A model generated the notes under the pieces. It saw only the letters and a list, made by a program, of their open reading frames with translations. It ran no database searches and was not told the DNA's origin. A stretch of 64,000 nucleotides of DNA from Planctomycetota bacterium. Lineage in GTDB: Bacteria; Planctomycetota; Planctomycetia; Pirellulales; UBA1268. This document shows positions 52,506-61,489 of the stretch, in pieces (within the stretch, counting starts at the first letter, position 1; every line of letters begins with the position of its first letter). A program made the position numbers and the translations under genes. Where the stretch lies: positions 1-64,000 of the forward strand of contig VGZO01000021.1 of assembly GCA_016872555.1 (NCBI GenBank), in the 5' to 3' direction.

Positions 52506-53138
52506 ATGCCCCTGGTCCTCGAAGGCATCGTCTCGACCCGCGCCGACGACGGCGGCGCGCACCTCGCCCCGATGGGGCCGTGGATCGACGAGGCCCAGCG
52601 CGGCCGACCGACGAGCCTCGTCCTCCTCCCGTTCGCGACCAGCCGGACCGCCGTCCACCTGGCGCGCGACGGGGTCGGCGTGTTCCACGTCACCGACGAC
52701 TGCCTGCTCCTCGCCCGGCTGATCGCCGGGGTCGAGGTGCCGGTGCCGGTGCGGCCCGCCGTGGCGGTCGAGGGCTGGGTCATCGAGGACTGCTGCCGGG
52801 CGTTCGAGTTCCGCGTCGGCGTCGCCGACCGGGCGACGCCGCGCCAGCAGCTCGCCGCGACGGTCGTCCACGTCCACGAGGGGCGGCCGTTCTTCGGCTG
52901 GAACCGCGCCACCGCCGCGGTCGTCGAGGGGGCCGTGCACGTCTCGCGGCTCCCGTTGCTCGGAGCGGCGGAGGTCGGGCGCCGGCTCGAGGCCCTGCGG
53001 ATGGCGATCGACAAGACGGCGGGGGAGCGCGAACGTGCCGCGTTCGCGTTGTTGGTTTCGGCGGTCGCCGCCGCCGGCTACGCTGATGGCTCCTCAGGTT
53101 CCGCCGCGGGGGCCCGCGCGGACCGACCGATCCCCTGA
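52506..53138 (+). CDS. DUF447 family protein (flavin-reductase-like), H4MPT-linked
   Basis: 210 residues from ATG 52506: LVLEGIVSTRADDGGAHLAP, MGPWIDEAQRGRPTSLVLLP, GVGVFHVTDDCLLLARLIAG, CRAFEFRVGVADRATPRQQL and RPFFGWNRATAAVVEGAVHV are the family's conserved blocks. DUF447 proteins occur in methanogens and in bacteria with tetrahydromethanopterin; the fold resembles FMN-binding split barrels. The exact reaction is unknown, but its place directly before mptG, opposite the DHPS-like gene, ties it to the same cofactor. No membrane segment; the C-terminal 25 residues are low complexity. Confidence 0.78.
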   Translation: MPLVLEGIVSTRADDGGAHLAPMGPWIDEAQRGRPTSLVLLPFATSRTAVHLARDGVGVFHVTDDCLLLARLIAGVEVPVPVRPAVAVEGWVIEDCCRAFEFRVGVADRATPRQQLAATVVHVHEGRPFFGWNRATAAVVEGAVHVSRLPLLGAAEVGRRLEALRMAIDKTAGERERAAFALLVSAVAAAGYADGSSGSAAGARADRPIP

Positions 53139-53143
53139 CACGC

Positions 53144-54208
53144 ATGCCGTCCGATTCCCCACGCCCGCGATCCGCCGGCCGCCTCGTCGAGGTGAAGACG
53201 CCGGCGCGGCTCCACCTCGGGATGCTCTCGTTCGGAACGCCGAGCGTCCGCTCGTTCGGCGGCGTCGGCGTGATGGTCGACCGCCCGGGGGTCCACCTGC
53301 GGATGGGCAATGCCCCCGACTTCCGTGGCCGCGGCCAGCTCGTCGAGCGCGCCCTGCGCTTCGCCCATGCCTGCAGCCGATCGTGGGATCTGCCGGCCGA
53401 CGCGGGCTGCGAGATCGAGGTGGTGGCGGTGCCGCGCGCCCATGTCGGCCTCGGCAGCGGCACGCAGCTCGCCCTCGCCGTCGCCGCCGGGATGCGTCAT
53501 CTCCATCTCGCCGGGGGCGAAGGGGGCGGTCCGCGCGCCGACGAGGGGGAGCCCTTGCACTTCGAGACCCACGACGCGGTAACGCTGGCGCGGGCCGCTG
53601 GGCGCGGGAAGCGCTCGAGCGTCGGCCTCTACGGCTTCGCCCGCGGCGGGTTGATCGTCGAGGCCGGCCGGTTCACCTCCCCGGACGACCGCGGCACCGA
53701 CCAAGCGCGTTCGCCGATGGTCGCGCGGGTGCGTCTGCCGAGCGCCTGGCGCTGTGTCGTGATCGTCGAACGCAACGCCGAAGGGCTGTCGGGCGAGGCG
53801 GAGCGCCAGGCGTTCCAACGCCTCGCGCCGGTGCCACGGGAGATCTCCGCCGAGCTGTCGCGGCTGCTGCTGCTCGAACTGCTCCCGGCGGCGGTCGAGG
53901 GGCGGTTCGACGCCTTCTCTGAGGCGGTCCATGCCTATGGGCAGTTGGCCGGCGAGCCGTTCGCGGCGGAGAGCGCGCAGCAGCCGCATGCCGAGGCGAC
54001 CGCCCAGCTCATCGAGCTCCTCGGCGAGCTCGGGGTCGTCGGCCGGGCGCAGAGCAGCTGGGGACCGGCGGTGATGGCGCTCTGCGACTCGCTCGCCTCG
54101 GCGGGGACGGTGGTGGAGCAGTTCGAGGCGCTCGGGCTCACCGGCCAATTCGAACTGTCGATCGCCAAGTTCGACTCCGACGGCGCCGTGATGCGCGTCG
54201 TCGAGTGA
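53144..54208 (+). CDS. mptG: Beta-ribofuranosylaminobenzene 5'-phosphate synthase (MptG)
   Basis: 354 residues, five bases after the DUF447 stop, so in one operon. A GHMP-kinase-like fold is evident: VKTPARLHLGMLSFG, FGGVGVMVDRPGVHL, VPRAHVGLGSGTQLALAVAA, GRGKRSSVGLYGFARGGLIV and VVIVERNAEGLSGEAERQAF. This enzyme joins phosphoribosyl pyrophosphate to 4-hydroxybenzoate or p-aminobenzoate with loss of CO2, the first committed step of tetrahydromethanopterin synthesis. Together with the pabA/pabB, DHPS-like and DUF447 genes it forms a coherent cofactor cluster and implies tetrahydromethanopterin-linked formaldehyde oxidation in this organism. Confidence 0.88.
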   Translation: MPSDSPRPRSAGRLVEVKTPARLHLGMLSFGTPSVRSFGGVGVMVDRPGVHLRMGNAPDFRGRGQLVERALRFAHACSRSWDLPADAGCEIEVVAVPRAHVGLGSGTQLALAVAAGMRHLHLAGGEGGGPRADEGEPLHFETHDAVTLARAAGRGKRSSVGLYGFARGGLIVEAGRFTSPDDRGTDQARSPMVARVRLPSAWRCVVIVERNAEGLSGEAERQAFQRLAPVPREISAELSRLLLLELLPAAVEGRFDAFSEAVHAYGQLAGEPFAAESAQQPHAEATAQLIELLGELGVVGRAQSSWGPAVMALCDSLASAGTVVEQFEALGLTGQFELSIAKFDSDGAVMRVVE

Positions 54209-54225
54209 CCTGAAGGGAGGCAGCG

Positions 54226-55179
54226 ATGGGACGCGACGGGAATGCCATGGCGGGATGCCGTCAGACGACGCGGCGCGGCTGGATCGCGGCGACGGCCCTG
54301 GCGGCGGTGACGCCGCGCGGCCTGTCCGCCGCCGATCCGCCGCGACGCCGCGGTGCTCCACGGTTCGTCCCCGCGCTTGCCGCCTACGGCTTCCGGCAGT
54401 ACTTCCCCTGGTCGCGCGGCATGGCGCAGGCCGTCGCCGATCCGGCGCGGGCGCTGTCGATTCCGGGGTTCATCGACTACTGCGCCGACCACGGCTGCGA
54501 TGCCGAGCTGACCGCCTACTACTTCGATCCCGCCGTCGGGGACGCCGACCTGGCGGCCTTCCGCCGCCAGGCCCACCTCCGCGGGATCGCGATCGCCGGG
54601 ACCGCCGTCGGCAACCGCTTCACGCTCCCCGCCGGCCCGCGGCTCGACGGCGAGATCGCCGACGTCAAGCGCTGGATCGACCGCACCGCGCTGCTCGGAG
54701 CCGGGCACATGCGCGTCTTCGCCGGGCCGTCCGGCGACGGCCTCGACGACGCCGCCGCGCGGAGGCAGTGCATCGCCGCGCTCACCGAGTGCGCCGCCCA
54801 CGCCGCGACGCGCGGCGTGATGCTCGGCGTCGAGAACCACGGCGGCGTGGTCGCCGACCCCGACGGCCTCCTCGCGGTCGTCCGCGGCGTGGACAGCGAC
54901 TGGCTCGGGATCAGCCTCGACACCGGCAACTTCGTCTCGGCCGATCCCTACGCCGACCTCGCGCACTGCGCGCCCTATGCGGTCAACGTCCAGTACAAGG
55001 TGTCGATCCGCCGCACCGAAGGGGTGCCGGCCGAGCCGGCTGACGCACGGCGGATCGTCGGCATCCTGCGCGACGCCGGCTACCAGGGGCGCGTGGCGCT
55101 CGAATACGAAGAAGACGAAGATCCCTACGCCGCCGTGCCGCGGCACCTGGCGGCGCTGCGGACGGCGCTGGCAGGCTGA
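54226..55179 (+). CDS. Secreted sugar phosphate isomerase/epimerase-like TIM barrel
   Basis: 317 residues; GGGAGG six bases upstream fixes the ATG. A twin-arginine-like leader (TTRRGWIAATALAAV) suggests Tat export. The body is an AP-endonuclease-2/xylose-isomerase-like barrel: LSIPGFIDYCADHGCDAELT, HMRVFAGPSGDGLDDAAARR, GVMLGVENHGGVVADPDGLL (metal-binding Glu), WLGISLDTGNFVSADPYADL and GRVALEYEEDEDPYAAVP. Such secreted epimerase-like proteins are common in planctomycetes and probably act on sugars; the substrate is unknown. It follows mptG by 17 bp and may share its transcript, though no functional link is obvious. Confidence 0.82.
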   Translation: MGRDGNAMAGCRQTTRRGWIAATALAAVTPRGLSAADPPRRRGAPRFVPALAAYGFRQYFPWSRGMAQAVADPARALSIPGFIDYCADHGCDAELTAYYFDPAVGDADLAAFRRQAHLRGIAIAGTAVGNRFTLPAGPRLDGEIADVKRWIDRTALLGAGHMRVFAGPSGDGLDDAAARRQCIAALTECAAHAATRGVMLGVENHGGVVADPDGLLAVVRGVDSDWLGISLDTGNFVSADPYADLAHCAPYAVNVQYKVSIRRTEGVPAEPADARRIVGILRDAGYQGRVALEYEEDEDPYAAVPRHLAALRTALAG

Positions 55180-55190
55180 CCGGACCGGCT

Positions 55191-57959
55191 TCATTTGGCC
55201 GGCGCGGCCTTCTTGGTGAAGTCGCCGGCACGGATGATCACGAGCTTGTCGGGATCGACGTGCCGGCGGAAGGCGTCCTGGATCTGCTGCGGCGTCAGTT
55301 CCGCCACGCGCTTCTCGTCGGCCGCGACCCGGGCCATTGTCCGGCCGAGTTCGAGGTTGCTGACGAGCTGCGCCACGATCGTGCCGTCGCTCGAACGACC
55401 CGTCTTGCGGGCCTCGAGCCAGGCCGTCTTGGCGGCGGCCAGCTCCTCCTCACTGGGGCCCGACTGGATGAAACGCTTCAGCTCCTCCAGCGCCGCCCTC
55501 TCGACGGCGTCGATGTTGCCGGGATTGGTGATCGCGCTGATCGTGAACCGGGCATCGTCGCCGCGGGCCGGCACGCTGACCGACGAATTGACGCCGTAGC
55601 TCAGGCCCTCCTTCTGCCGGATCCGGTCGCCGAGCCGGCTCGACAGCGCCCCGCCGCCGAGGATGAAATTGCCGACCTCGAGCGCCATCTCGTCGGGCGA
55701 CTCGTCGTCGAGCGGGAACGACAGCCCGGCGATGAACACGGCGTTGTCCTTGTCGGGCGTGAGGATGTCCTCCTTGGCCCCGGTGAGGTCTTTTTTCGCC
55801 GTCCGCTCGATTCGCGTGTAGGGCGTCGACGACTTCCAGTCCTTGACGACGTCGCGGATCGCGGCGAGGGCGGCGTCGGGATCGAAATCACCGACGATCG
55901 CGATCTCGCCGACCGCCGCCGAGAGCTGCTCGCGGTACAGCTTTTTGACCTCGTCGAGATTCGCCTTCTCGAGCTCCGCCCGGCTCTCCTCGATCGACCG
56001 CGCGTGGCGGACGTCGCCGGGCGGGTAGTCAGACAGCGCCCGGCCGAGCTTGACGCCGGCGAGCATCTGCGGCTCGGTCTCCATCCGCGCCATCCCGGCG
56101 AGCGACTGGGCGCGCATCTGGTCGAACTCCTCCGCCGAGAACGCCGGATCGCGGAGGACCTCGCCGAGGAGCCGGATCGCGTCGGGAAGCGTGCCCTTCT
56201 TGGCCTCCATCCCGAACGATAGCCCGCCCGCTCCACCGCCACCGCCACCCCCCCGGCCGCCGCGGCCGCCGCCCCCCATACGCACGCCCAGTTCGTCGAA
56301 CTTCTGCCGCAGCTGCTGGCGGTCGTACTTGCTCGTGCCGGCCATCAGCATCCGCGGCAGCATCCCGGCGGCGGTCGCCAGGCCGTGGAGCGAGCGCTCG
56401 TTGCCGTAGCGCAGCGCCATCGCGACCGACACCGTGTCGCCGCGGTTCTTCTTCGGCAGCATGGCCACCTTGATGCCGTCAATCTCCACGATCTTCGTGC
56501 GCCGGTCGATGTTCTCGGGCGTCGGGTCGAAGGCCTCGCCGGCCTCGCGGGCCACGCCACCCCGGTAGTCCTTGACGACCTCGGCGATCGACTCGACCTG
56601 CGGGACCGCGAGCCGCTGCGGCGCCTCGACGGGGATGAACTTGCCGATCGTGCGGTTGTGGGGCTTGAAGTAGGTGGCGGCGACACGGTTGACGTCGTCG
56701 ACGGTCACCGCGTCGATCCGGTCGCGCTGCAGGAACCACAACCGCCAGTCGCCGAGCGCCGCCGCCGACGACAGCGCCTGCGACATCGAGGCGGCGTCGG
56801 CGAGTGTGTTCTCGGCGCGGCGCCGCGCGCGGAGCTTGGCGCGGTCGAGCTCCTCGGCCCTGAACGGCGTCTCGGCGACGCTCTCGGCCACCGCCAGCAG
56901 CGTGCGCTCCGTCTCGTCGAGCTTCCCTTCGACCGGCTGTGCCATGAAGCTGAACAAGCCGGGGTCGTGGGCGTCGTCGGCGAACGCGCTGGCACCGGTG
57001 GCGATGTCGGGCTCGACGAGGTTTTTCTCGAGCCGGCCGATCTTGTCCTCCGAGAGAATGCTCGCGAGCATCGACAGCGGTGCCCAGTCGGGGTGGGCGG
57101 CGGCCGGCATGTGGTAGGCGATCATCACCGACCCGACCTTGCCGACGCGGCGGAGGATCACCGTCCGCTCGCCGTCCTGCGCCGGTTCCTCGGTGTAGGT
57201 CGTGTTGAGCTTCCGCGACGGGCGCGGGATCGAGCCGAGGTACTTGGCCGCCAGGGCGAGCGCCTTCTCCTCCTCGAACTTCCCGGTCACGATGAGGACG
57301 ACGTTGTCGGGCTGGTAGAAGCGCTCGTAAAAGGCGCGGAGGTTGTCGATCGGCACCCGCTCGATGTCGGAGCGGTTGCCGATCGTGCTCTTGCCGTAGT
57401 TGTGCCACTCGTAGGCCGCCGCCTGGACGCGCTGGGCGAGGACGCGCTCGGGGCTGTTCTCGCCCCGTTCGAATTCGTTGCGGACGACCGTGAACTCCGA
57501 CAGCAGGTCTTCGCGCTTGATGAAGCTGTTGACGAGTCGGTCGCATTCGAGGTGGATCGCGAAGTCGAGGTTCTCGTCGGTGGCCGGCACGGTTTCGAAG
57601 TAATTGGTGCGGTCGACGTTGGTCGTGCCGTTGAAGCTCGCGCCGTGGTCGCGGAGCGCCTTGGGCACCTCGGGAAACGTCGGCGTCCCCTTGAACACGA
57701 GGTGCTCGAGAAGGTGGGCCATCCCCGCCTCGCCATAGCCCTCGTGCCGCGACCCGACGAGCACCGTCATGTTGACCGTGATCGTCGGCCGTGACGGATC
57801 GGGAAACAGCACGACGCGGGCCCCGTTGGGGAAGCGGTACTCGCTCACCCCTTCGACGGAGGTCACCTTCTCCGGCTTGGCGACCGGCGCCTGGGCGACG
57901 GCCCGACCGGCGACGAGGAGCAGGAGGAGAAGCGGTAAGAGCGGCGCACGACGGCCCAT
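55191..57959 (-). CDS. M16 family (insulinase-type) zinc metallopeptidase, tandem domains
   Basis: 922 residues with signal peptide (PLLPLLLLLLVAGRAVAQ). The first M16 domain has the inverted zinc motif MAHLLEHLVFKGT (HxxEH about 81-85) and the downstream glutamate region NEFERGENSPERV. The second half (about 480-900) is an M16-like domain without HxxEH, so it is structural, as in other two-domain members. A Gly-rich run (about 562-583, [18 protein letters not shown]) interrupts it and is probably a disordered loop. It should degrade peptides in the periplasm. It is convergent with the epimerase gene, 11 bp apart. Confidence 0.88.
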   Translation of the reverse strand: MGRRAPLLPLLLLLLVAGRAVAQAPVAKPEKVTSVEGVSEYRFPNGARVVLFPDPSRPTITVNMTVLVGSRHEGYGEAGMAHLLEHLVFKGTPTFPEVPKALRDHGASFNGTTNVDRTNYFETVPATDENLDFAIHLECDRLVNSFIKREDLLSEFTVVRNEFERGENSPERVLAQRVQAAAYEWHNYGKSTIGNRSDIERVPIDNLRAFYERFYQPDNVVLIVTGKFEEEKALALAAKYLGSIPRPSRKLNTTYTEEPAQDGERTVILRRVGKVGSVMIAYHMPAAAHPDWAPLSMLASILSEDKIGRLEKNLVEPDIATGASAFADDAHDPGLFSFMAQPVEGKLDETERTLLAVAESVAETPFRAEELDRAKLRARRRAENTLADAASMSQALSSAAALGDWRLWFLQRDRIDAVTVDDVNRVAATYFKPHNRTIGKFIPVEAPQRLAVPQVESIAEVVKDYRGGVAREAGEAFDPTPENIDRRTKIVEIDGIKVAMLPKKNRGDTVSVAMALRYGNERSLHGLATAAGMLPRMLMAGTSKYDRQQLRQKFDELGVRMGGGGRGGRGGGGGGGAGGLSFGMEAKKGTLPDAIRLLGEVLRDPAFSAEEFDQMRAQSLAGMARMETEPQMLAGVKLGRALSDYPPGDVRHARSIEESRAELEKANLDEVKKLYREQLSAAVGEIAIVGDFDPDAALAAIRDVVKDWKSSTPYTRIERTAKKDLTGAKEDILTPDKDNAVFIAGLSFPLDDESPDEMALEVGNFILGGGALSSRLGDRIRQKEGLSYGVNSSVSVPARGDDARFTISAITNPGNIDAVERAALEELKRFIQSGPSEEELAAAKTAWLEARKTGRSSDGTIVAQLVSNLELGRTMARVAADEKRVAELTPQQIQDAFRRHVDPDKLVIIRAGDFTKKAAPAK

Positions 57960-58066
57960 GACGGGATCCCTCCGGAAGAGCGCGGCCCGAACGGGCCGGA
58001 CGGCGGCAGGATAGGCGGTGCGCCGGCCGGGGGCAAAAGGGGGCGGGCGGCGCCCGGCGGCACGCC

Positions 58067-58990
58067 TCAGGCGACCGTCTTCAGGCCGTAGGCGCGGAGC
58101 ACCGCGCGGAGCTTGTCGGCCAGCCCCGCCTCGAGCGGCACCAGCGGCATGCGGATCTCCCCCGAATCGCGGCCGAGCATCGCCATCGCCGCCTTGATCG
58201 GGATCGGGTTGCTCGCCAGCCCGAGCAGGTCGCGCGCCAGGCCGAACAGCCGGAGATGGAGCCGCCGCGCCTCGGCCAGATCACCGCGGTCGTAGGCGGC
58301 GCACAGGGCGCGCATGTCTCCCGGCACGATGTTGCCCACGACCGAGACCACGCCGCGCCCGCCGACGGCCAGCAGCGGGAGGGTCATGCTGTCGTCGCCG
58401 GAGAGGACCGTCAGATCCGTGGCGGCGAGGACCTGCGACGCCTGGTCCATCGACCCGGTCGCCTCCTTGACCATCTGGATCCCGGGCAGCTCCGCCAGCG
58501 CGACGATCGTCTCGGGCTCGATGTTGCGCCCGGTCCGCGCGGGAATGTTGTAGACGCAGATCGGCAGCGTCGTCGCCTCGGCGAGGGCCTTGAAGTGGGC
58601 GATCAGCCCCGGCTGCGTCGGCCGGTTGTAGTACGGGCCGACGACCAGCGCCGCATCGGCTCCGGCGCGCTCGGCGAACTTCGTCAGCCGCACCGCCTCG
58701 GCCGTCGAATTGCTCCCCGTCCCGGGCATCACCAGGATCCGTCCGGCCGCCGCCTGCACGCTCTCGGCGATCACGCGCTCGTGCTCGTCGTGCGACAGCG
58801 TCGGCGACTCGCCGGTGGTCCCGACGGGGCAGATGCAAGTCACGCCTGCCGCCACCTGGAACTCGATCTGCTCGCGGAGTCGCGCGACGTCGACCGTGCC
58901 GTCGCGGAACGGCGTGACGATCGCGACCGAGAGGCCGGCGAACCGCTCGGCGCGCGTGCGGCCGGACGACGGGGCGGCGACGGAGGGCAT
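58067..58990 (-). CDS. dapA: 4-hydroxy-tetrahydrodipicolinate synthase
   Basis: 307 residues; DapA is normally about 290. [80 protein letters not shown] (catalytic Tyr about 147) and [18 protein letters not shown] (Schiff-base Lys about 173) are all present. It condenses pyruvate and aspartate semialdehyde in lysine/diaminopimelate synthesis. Planctomycetes also have DapA-fold aldolases of other specificity, but the [12 protein letters not shown] and KEATG motifs favour true DapA. It is divergent from the purine phosphorylase gene. Confidence 0.87.
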   Translation of the reverse strand: MPSVAAPSSGRTRAERFAGLSVAIVTPFRDGTVDVARLREQIEFQVAAGVTCICPVGTTGESPTLSHDEHERVIAESVQAAAGRILVMPGTGSNSTAEAVRLTKFAERAGADAALVVGPYYNRPTQPGLIAHFKALAEATTLPICVYNIPARTGRNIEPETIVALAELPGIQMVKEATGSMDQASQVLAATDLTVLSGDDSMTLPLLAVGGRGVVSVVGNIVPGDMRALCAAYDRGDLAEARRLHLRLFGLARDLLGLASNPIPIKAAMAMLGRDSGEIRMPLVPLEAGLADKLRAVLRAYGLKTVA

Positions 58991-59118
58991 CGGGGGAGAG
59001 TCTCCTGGGGATTCCGTGATCGCGATCGGGCGAGGATATGATGCCGGCCGCGCGGCGGCAAAGGGACAGCCGCGATCCCCGCCCGGCCGGGGTGACGGCG
59101 CCGCGCGGGAGGGCGCGT

Positions 59119-59973
59119 ATGGCTGAGGAGCGATCGCCGGGCGCGAACCTGCGCCCCCGCGCCGGGGCGGTGGAGGCTGCAGACCGACTCCGCGACCGGC
59201 TCGGCGGCCCGTGCGCGCTCGGGGTCGTGCTCGGCACCGGCTTGGGCGATCTGGTCGGACTGCTCTCCGAGCGCCGCACGCTCACCTCCGCCGAGACCGG
59301 CTGGCTGCCGCAGTCGCGCGCCACCGGCCATGCCGGCCGCATCGTCGCCGGCGTGCTCGCCGGGACGCGCGTCGCGATCCTCCAGGGGCGCGTCCACCAT
59401 TACGAGGGCCATCCCCCCGAGACGCTCGTCCGCGCGATCGAGCTGCTCGCGGCCCTCGGCTGCCGGACGGTGCTCCTCACCAACGCCGCCGGCGGGCTCC
59501 GCCCCGACATGGTGCCGGGGGAATTGGTCGTCCTCACCGGCCACGTCGATCTCGTCCGCCGCGACTGGACCGGTGCCCTCGGCCCGGCCGCGACCGTCGT
59601 GGGGCGCGGCGCCGGTTCGACCCCCTACGACCCCGCGCTGGTCGCGACGGCCCTCACGGCCGCGCGCCGCGCCGGGGCCCGCGCCCGGGCAGGCGTGTAC
59701 GTGCTCCTCTCGGGCCCGAGCTACGAGACGCGCGCCGAATACCGCTGGCTCCGCGCCAGCGGCGCCGATGTCGTCGGAATGTCGACCGTGCCCGAGGTGA
59801 CGGCGGCGCGGCGGCTCGGATTGGCCGTTGCCGCGGTGTCGGTCGTGACCAACGTCGCCCGCCCCGACGCCCCCGACAAGACGCTCGCCGAGGATGTCTG
59901 CCGGGCTGCCGCCGAGGCGGCCGCGGGGGTCGGGGCGATCCTCGCGGCCTTGGCCGCGGCCGCGCCGCACTGA
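59119..59973 (+). CDS. punA: Purine nucleoside phosphorylase (class I, trimeric type)
   Basis: 284 residues from ATG 59119, preceded by GGGAGG; the longer frame from 59038 would overlap the promoter region. Motifs: [60 protein letters not shown] (phosphate-binding His), [40 protein letters not shown] and [16 protein letters not shown]. It splits purine nucleosides with phosphate for salvage. surE follows 77 bp downstream on the same strand; both act on nucleosides or nucleotides. Confidence 0.9.
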   Translation: MAEERSPGANLRPRAGAVEAADRLRDRLGGPCALGVVLGTGLGDLVGLLSERRTLTSAETGWLPQSRATGHAGRIVAGVLAGTRVAILQGRVHHYEGHPPETLVRAIELLAALGCRTVLLTNAAGGLRPDMVPGELVVLTGHVDLVRRDWTGALGPAATVVGRGAGSTPYDPALVATALTAARRAGARARAGVYVLLSGPSYETRAEYRWLRASGADVVGMSTVPEVTAARRLGLAVAAVSVVTNVARPDAPDKTLAEDVCRAAAEAAAGVGAILAALAAAAPH

Positions 59974-60050
59974 GCCCGCGGCCGTTTGCCGCGGGCCGGC
60001 GCGGCGGGGCACAATCGGGTCGTCCGGTTCACCACGGCCAGGAAGCCCCG

Positions 60051-60740
60051 ATGCGGATCCTCCTCACCAACGACGACGGCATCGACGCGCCGGGCCTCGC
60101 GGCACTGGCCCGCGCCGCCGCCACGCTCGGGGGCGATCTGGTCGTCGTCGCCCCGGCCGAGTGCCACTCCGGCTGCGGCCACCGCGTCACCACCCACGCG
60201 CCGCTGTCGGTCGCCGAGGAGGGTCCGGCGCGCTACCGGATCGGTGGCACGCCGGCCGACTGCGTCCGCGTGGCGCTGGGGAAGCTCGCCCCCGACGTCG
60301 ATCTGGTGCTCTCGGGGATCAACCGCGGGGGCAACCTCGGCGTCGACGTCCACCATTCGGGGACGGTCGCGGCGGCGCGCGAGGCGGCGCTCCACGGCCG
60401 GCCGGCGATCGCCGTCTCGCAGCTGGTGCGCCCCGACGGCGACGTCGACTGGGAGCGGTCGGCGGCGTGGCTGGAGCGGGTGTTCCGCCGGATCGCGGCC
60501 GCGGTCCCGGGGGCAGGGACGTTCTGGAACGTCAACTTCCCCGTCCTTCCCGAGGCTGCTCCCGCGCCGCAGCTCGTCGAGTGCCCGGTCGATCCGTCGC
60601 CGTTCGCGCTGGCCTACCGGGAGGTGGACGGCGGTTGGCGCTGGGCGTCGGACTACCACCGCCGCCCGCGCCGCGCCGACGGCGACGTGGCCGTGTGCTT
60701 CGGCGGGGCGATCGCGCTGTCGCGTGTCGGGGTCGTGTAG
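60051..60740 (+). CDS. surE: 5'/3'-nucleotidase SurE
   Basis: 229 residues, AGGA upstream of ATG 60051. MRILLTNDDGIDAPGLAALA carries the metal-binding NDDG; CHSGCGHRVTTHAPLSVAEE, RIGGTPADCVRVALGKLAPD, LVLSGINRGGNLGVDVHHSG and TVAAAREAALHGRPAIAVSQ are the family signatures. It removes phosphate from nucleoside monophosphates, so it pairs naturally with the purine phosphorylase encoded before it. Repeat copy D begins at the base immediately after its TAG stop. Confidence 0.92.
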   Translation: MRILLTNDDGIDAPGLAALARAAATLGGDLVVVAPAECHSGCGHRVTTHAPLSVAEEGPARYRIGGTPADCVRVALGKLAPDVDLVLSGINRGGNLGVDVHHSGTVAAAREAALHGRPAIAVSQLVRPDGDVDWERSAAWLERVFRRIAAAVPGAGTFWNVNFPVLPEAAPAPQLVECPVDPSPFALAYREVDGGWRWASDYHRRPRRADGDVAVCFGGAIALSRVGVV

Positions 60741-60859
60741 CAGACCGTGGACAACGTGATCGGCCGCGGGATGCGGCCGAAGGCGACCCGGGAAACCCTC
60801 GGCGTTTCCCGCGGTCGCCGGAGTGGACAAAGGCCATGGTTGGCTTTGTCCACGGACAG
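60741..60859 (+). repeat. Copy D of the 118-119 bp hairpin repeat (reference orientation)
   Basis: Begins CAGACCGTGGACAACG right after the surE stop and ends GCTTTGTCCACGGACAG. CCGTGGACAA (60745-60754) and TTGTCCACGG (60846-60855) form a perfect 10-bp terminal inverted repeat. Internal hairpins: CGGCCGCGGGATGCGGCCG; GGCGACCCGGGAAAC with GTTTCCCGCGGTCGCC; GTGGACAAAGGCC with GGCTTTGTCCAC. It lies between two convergent genes. Confidence 0.88.
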
Positions 60860-60877
60860 TCGCGGCGTGCTGCCGGG

Positions 60878-61195
60878 CTACTCGTGGGCGGCGAGGTCGG
60901 CGTCGAAGACGCGGACCTTGGCCCACGACGGGGAGTGCTCGGCGATGAACGAATCGTGCCGCGGCGCTTGCTGGTAGGCGTCGTGCGCGGCGGGTGACTC
61001 GAACACGATCACCAGGGCGACGTCGAAGTCGCGGTCGTTCACCTGCCGGTCGTAGTCGGCGACCGTGCCGGCCGAGAAGAAGATCGTGCCGGGATGGCCG
61101 GTGAGCCACTTCCGGCAGCCCTCGACGAGCCGCGCCGCCGCGGCAGGGGTTCGTTCCTTGAGCGTGAAATACACGGCATGCGACAGCGCGGCCAT
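60878..61195 (-). CDS. Dabb (stress-responsive alpha/beta barrel) domain protein
   Basis: 105 residues from ATG 61195: ALSHAVYFTLKERTPAAAAR, VEGCRKWLTGHPGTIFFSAG, DFDVALVIVFESPAAHDAYQ and HDSFIAEHSPSWAKVRVFDA match single-domain Dabb proteins, which form ferredoxin-like dimers. Their function in bacteria is mostly unknown. A start at 61255 would add 20 residues without family similarity. It lies just downstream of the HEPN remnant. Confidence 0.82.
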   Translation of the reverse strand: MAALSHAVYFTLKERTPAAAARLVEGCRKWLTGHPGTIFFSAGTVADYDRQVNDRDFDVALVIVFESPAAHDAYQQAPRHDSFIAEHSPSWAKVRVFDADLAAHE

Positions 61196-61238
61196 ACGGA
61201 CAACGTCTCCTGGGGCAGAATCTTGGTGATCGATGGGG

Positions 61239-61489
61239 TCACCGGTCGGCTGCACTCAGCCGATCGGCGACGGCCTGCATGAGGGAGTGATACGCAGGCA
61301 GTCGGCTCAGAATCGTCGGGAGCATCGACTGCCGATAGACGTGGCTCCAGGTGTTTCGATCGGCGATCATGTCGAGGGCAGGCTGGTATTCCGACTCGCT
61401 CACGACACCCCGATCGAGGCCGGCTTTGATCGCCGCCTTGGGGCTGGTCGGCACGTCGAGCCCCCGGCAAACGGCCCACTGGCTCAGGC
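61239..61489 (-). pseudogene. Truncated HI0074-type HEPN (nucleotidyltransferase substrate-binding) protein
   Basis: The frame reads [20 protein letters not shown], then KAGLDRGVVSESEYQPALDM, IADRNTWSHVYRQSMLPTIL and SRLPAYHSLMQAVADRLS. SPKAAIKAG and the D-R-N-x-x-S-H active motif are the core of HI0074-like HEPN proteins, partners of minimal nucleotidyltransferases in toxin-antitoxin pairs. About the first third of a normal 130-140 residue protein is absent: upstream, the frame runs into the ftsH 3' end. The best available start (GTG 61454) leaves 71 residues. No nucleotidyltransferase gene is adjacent. I read it as a remnant, though a shortened functional protein is not excluded. Confidence 0.65.
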
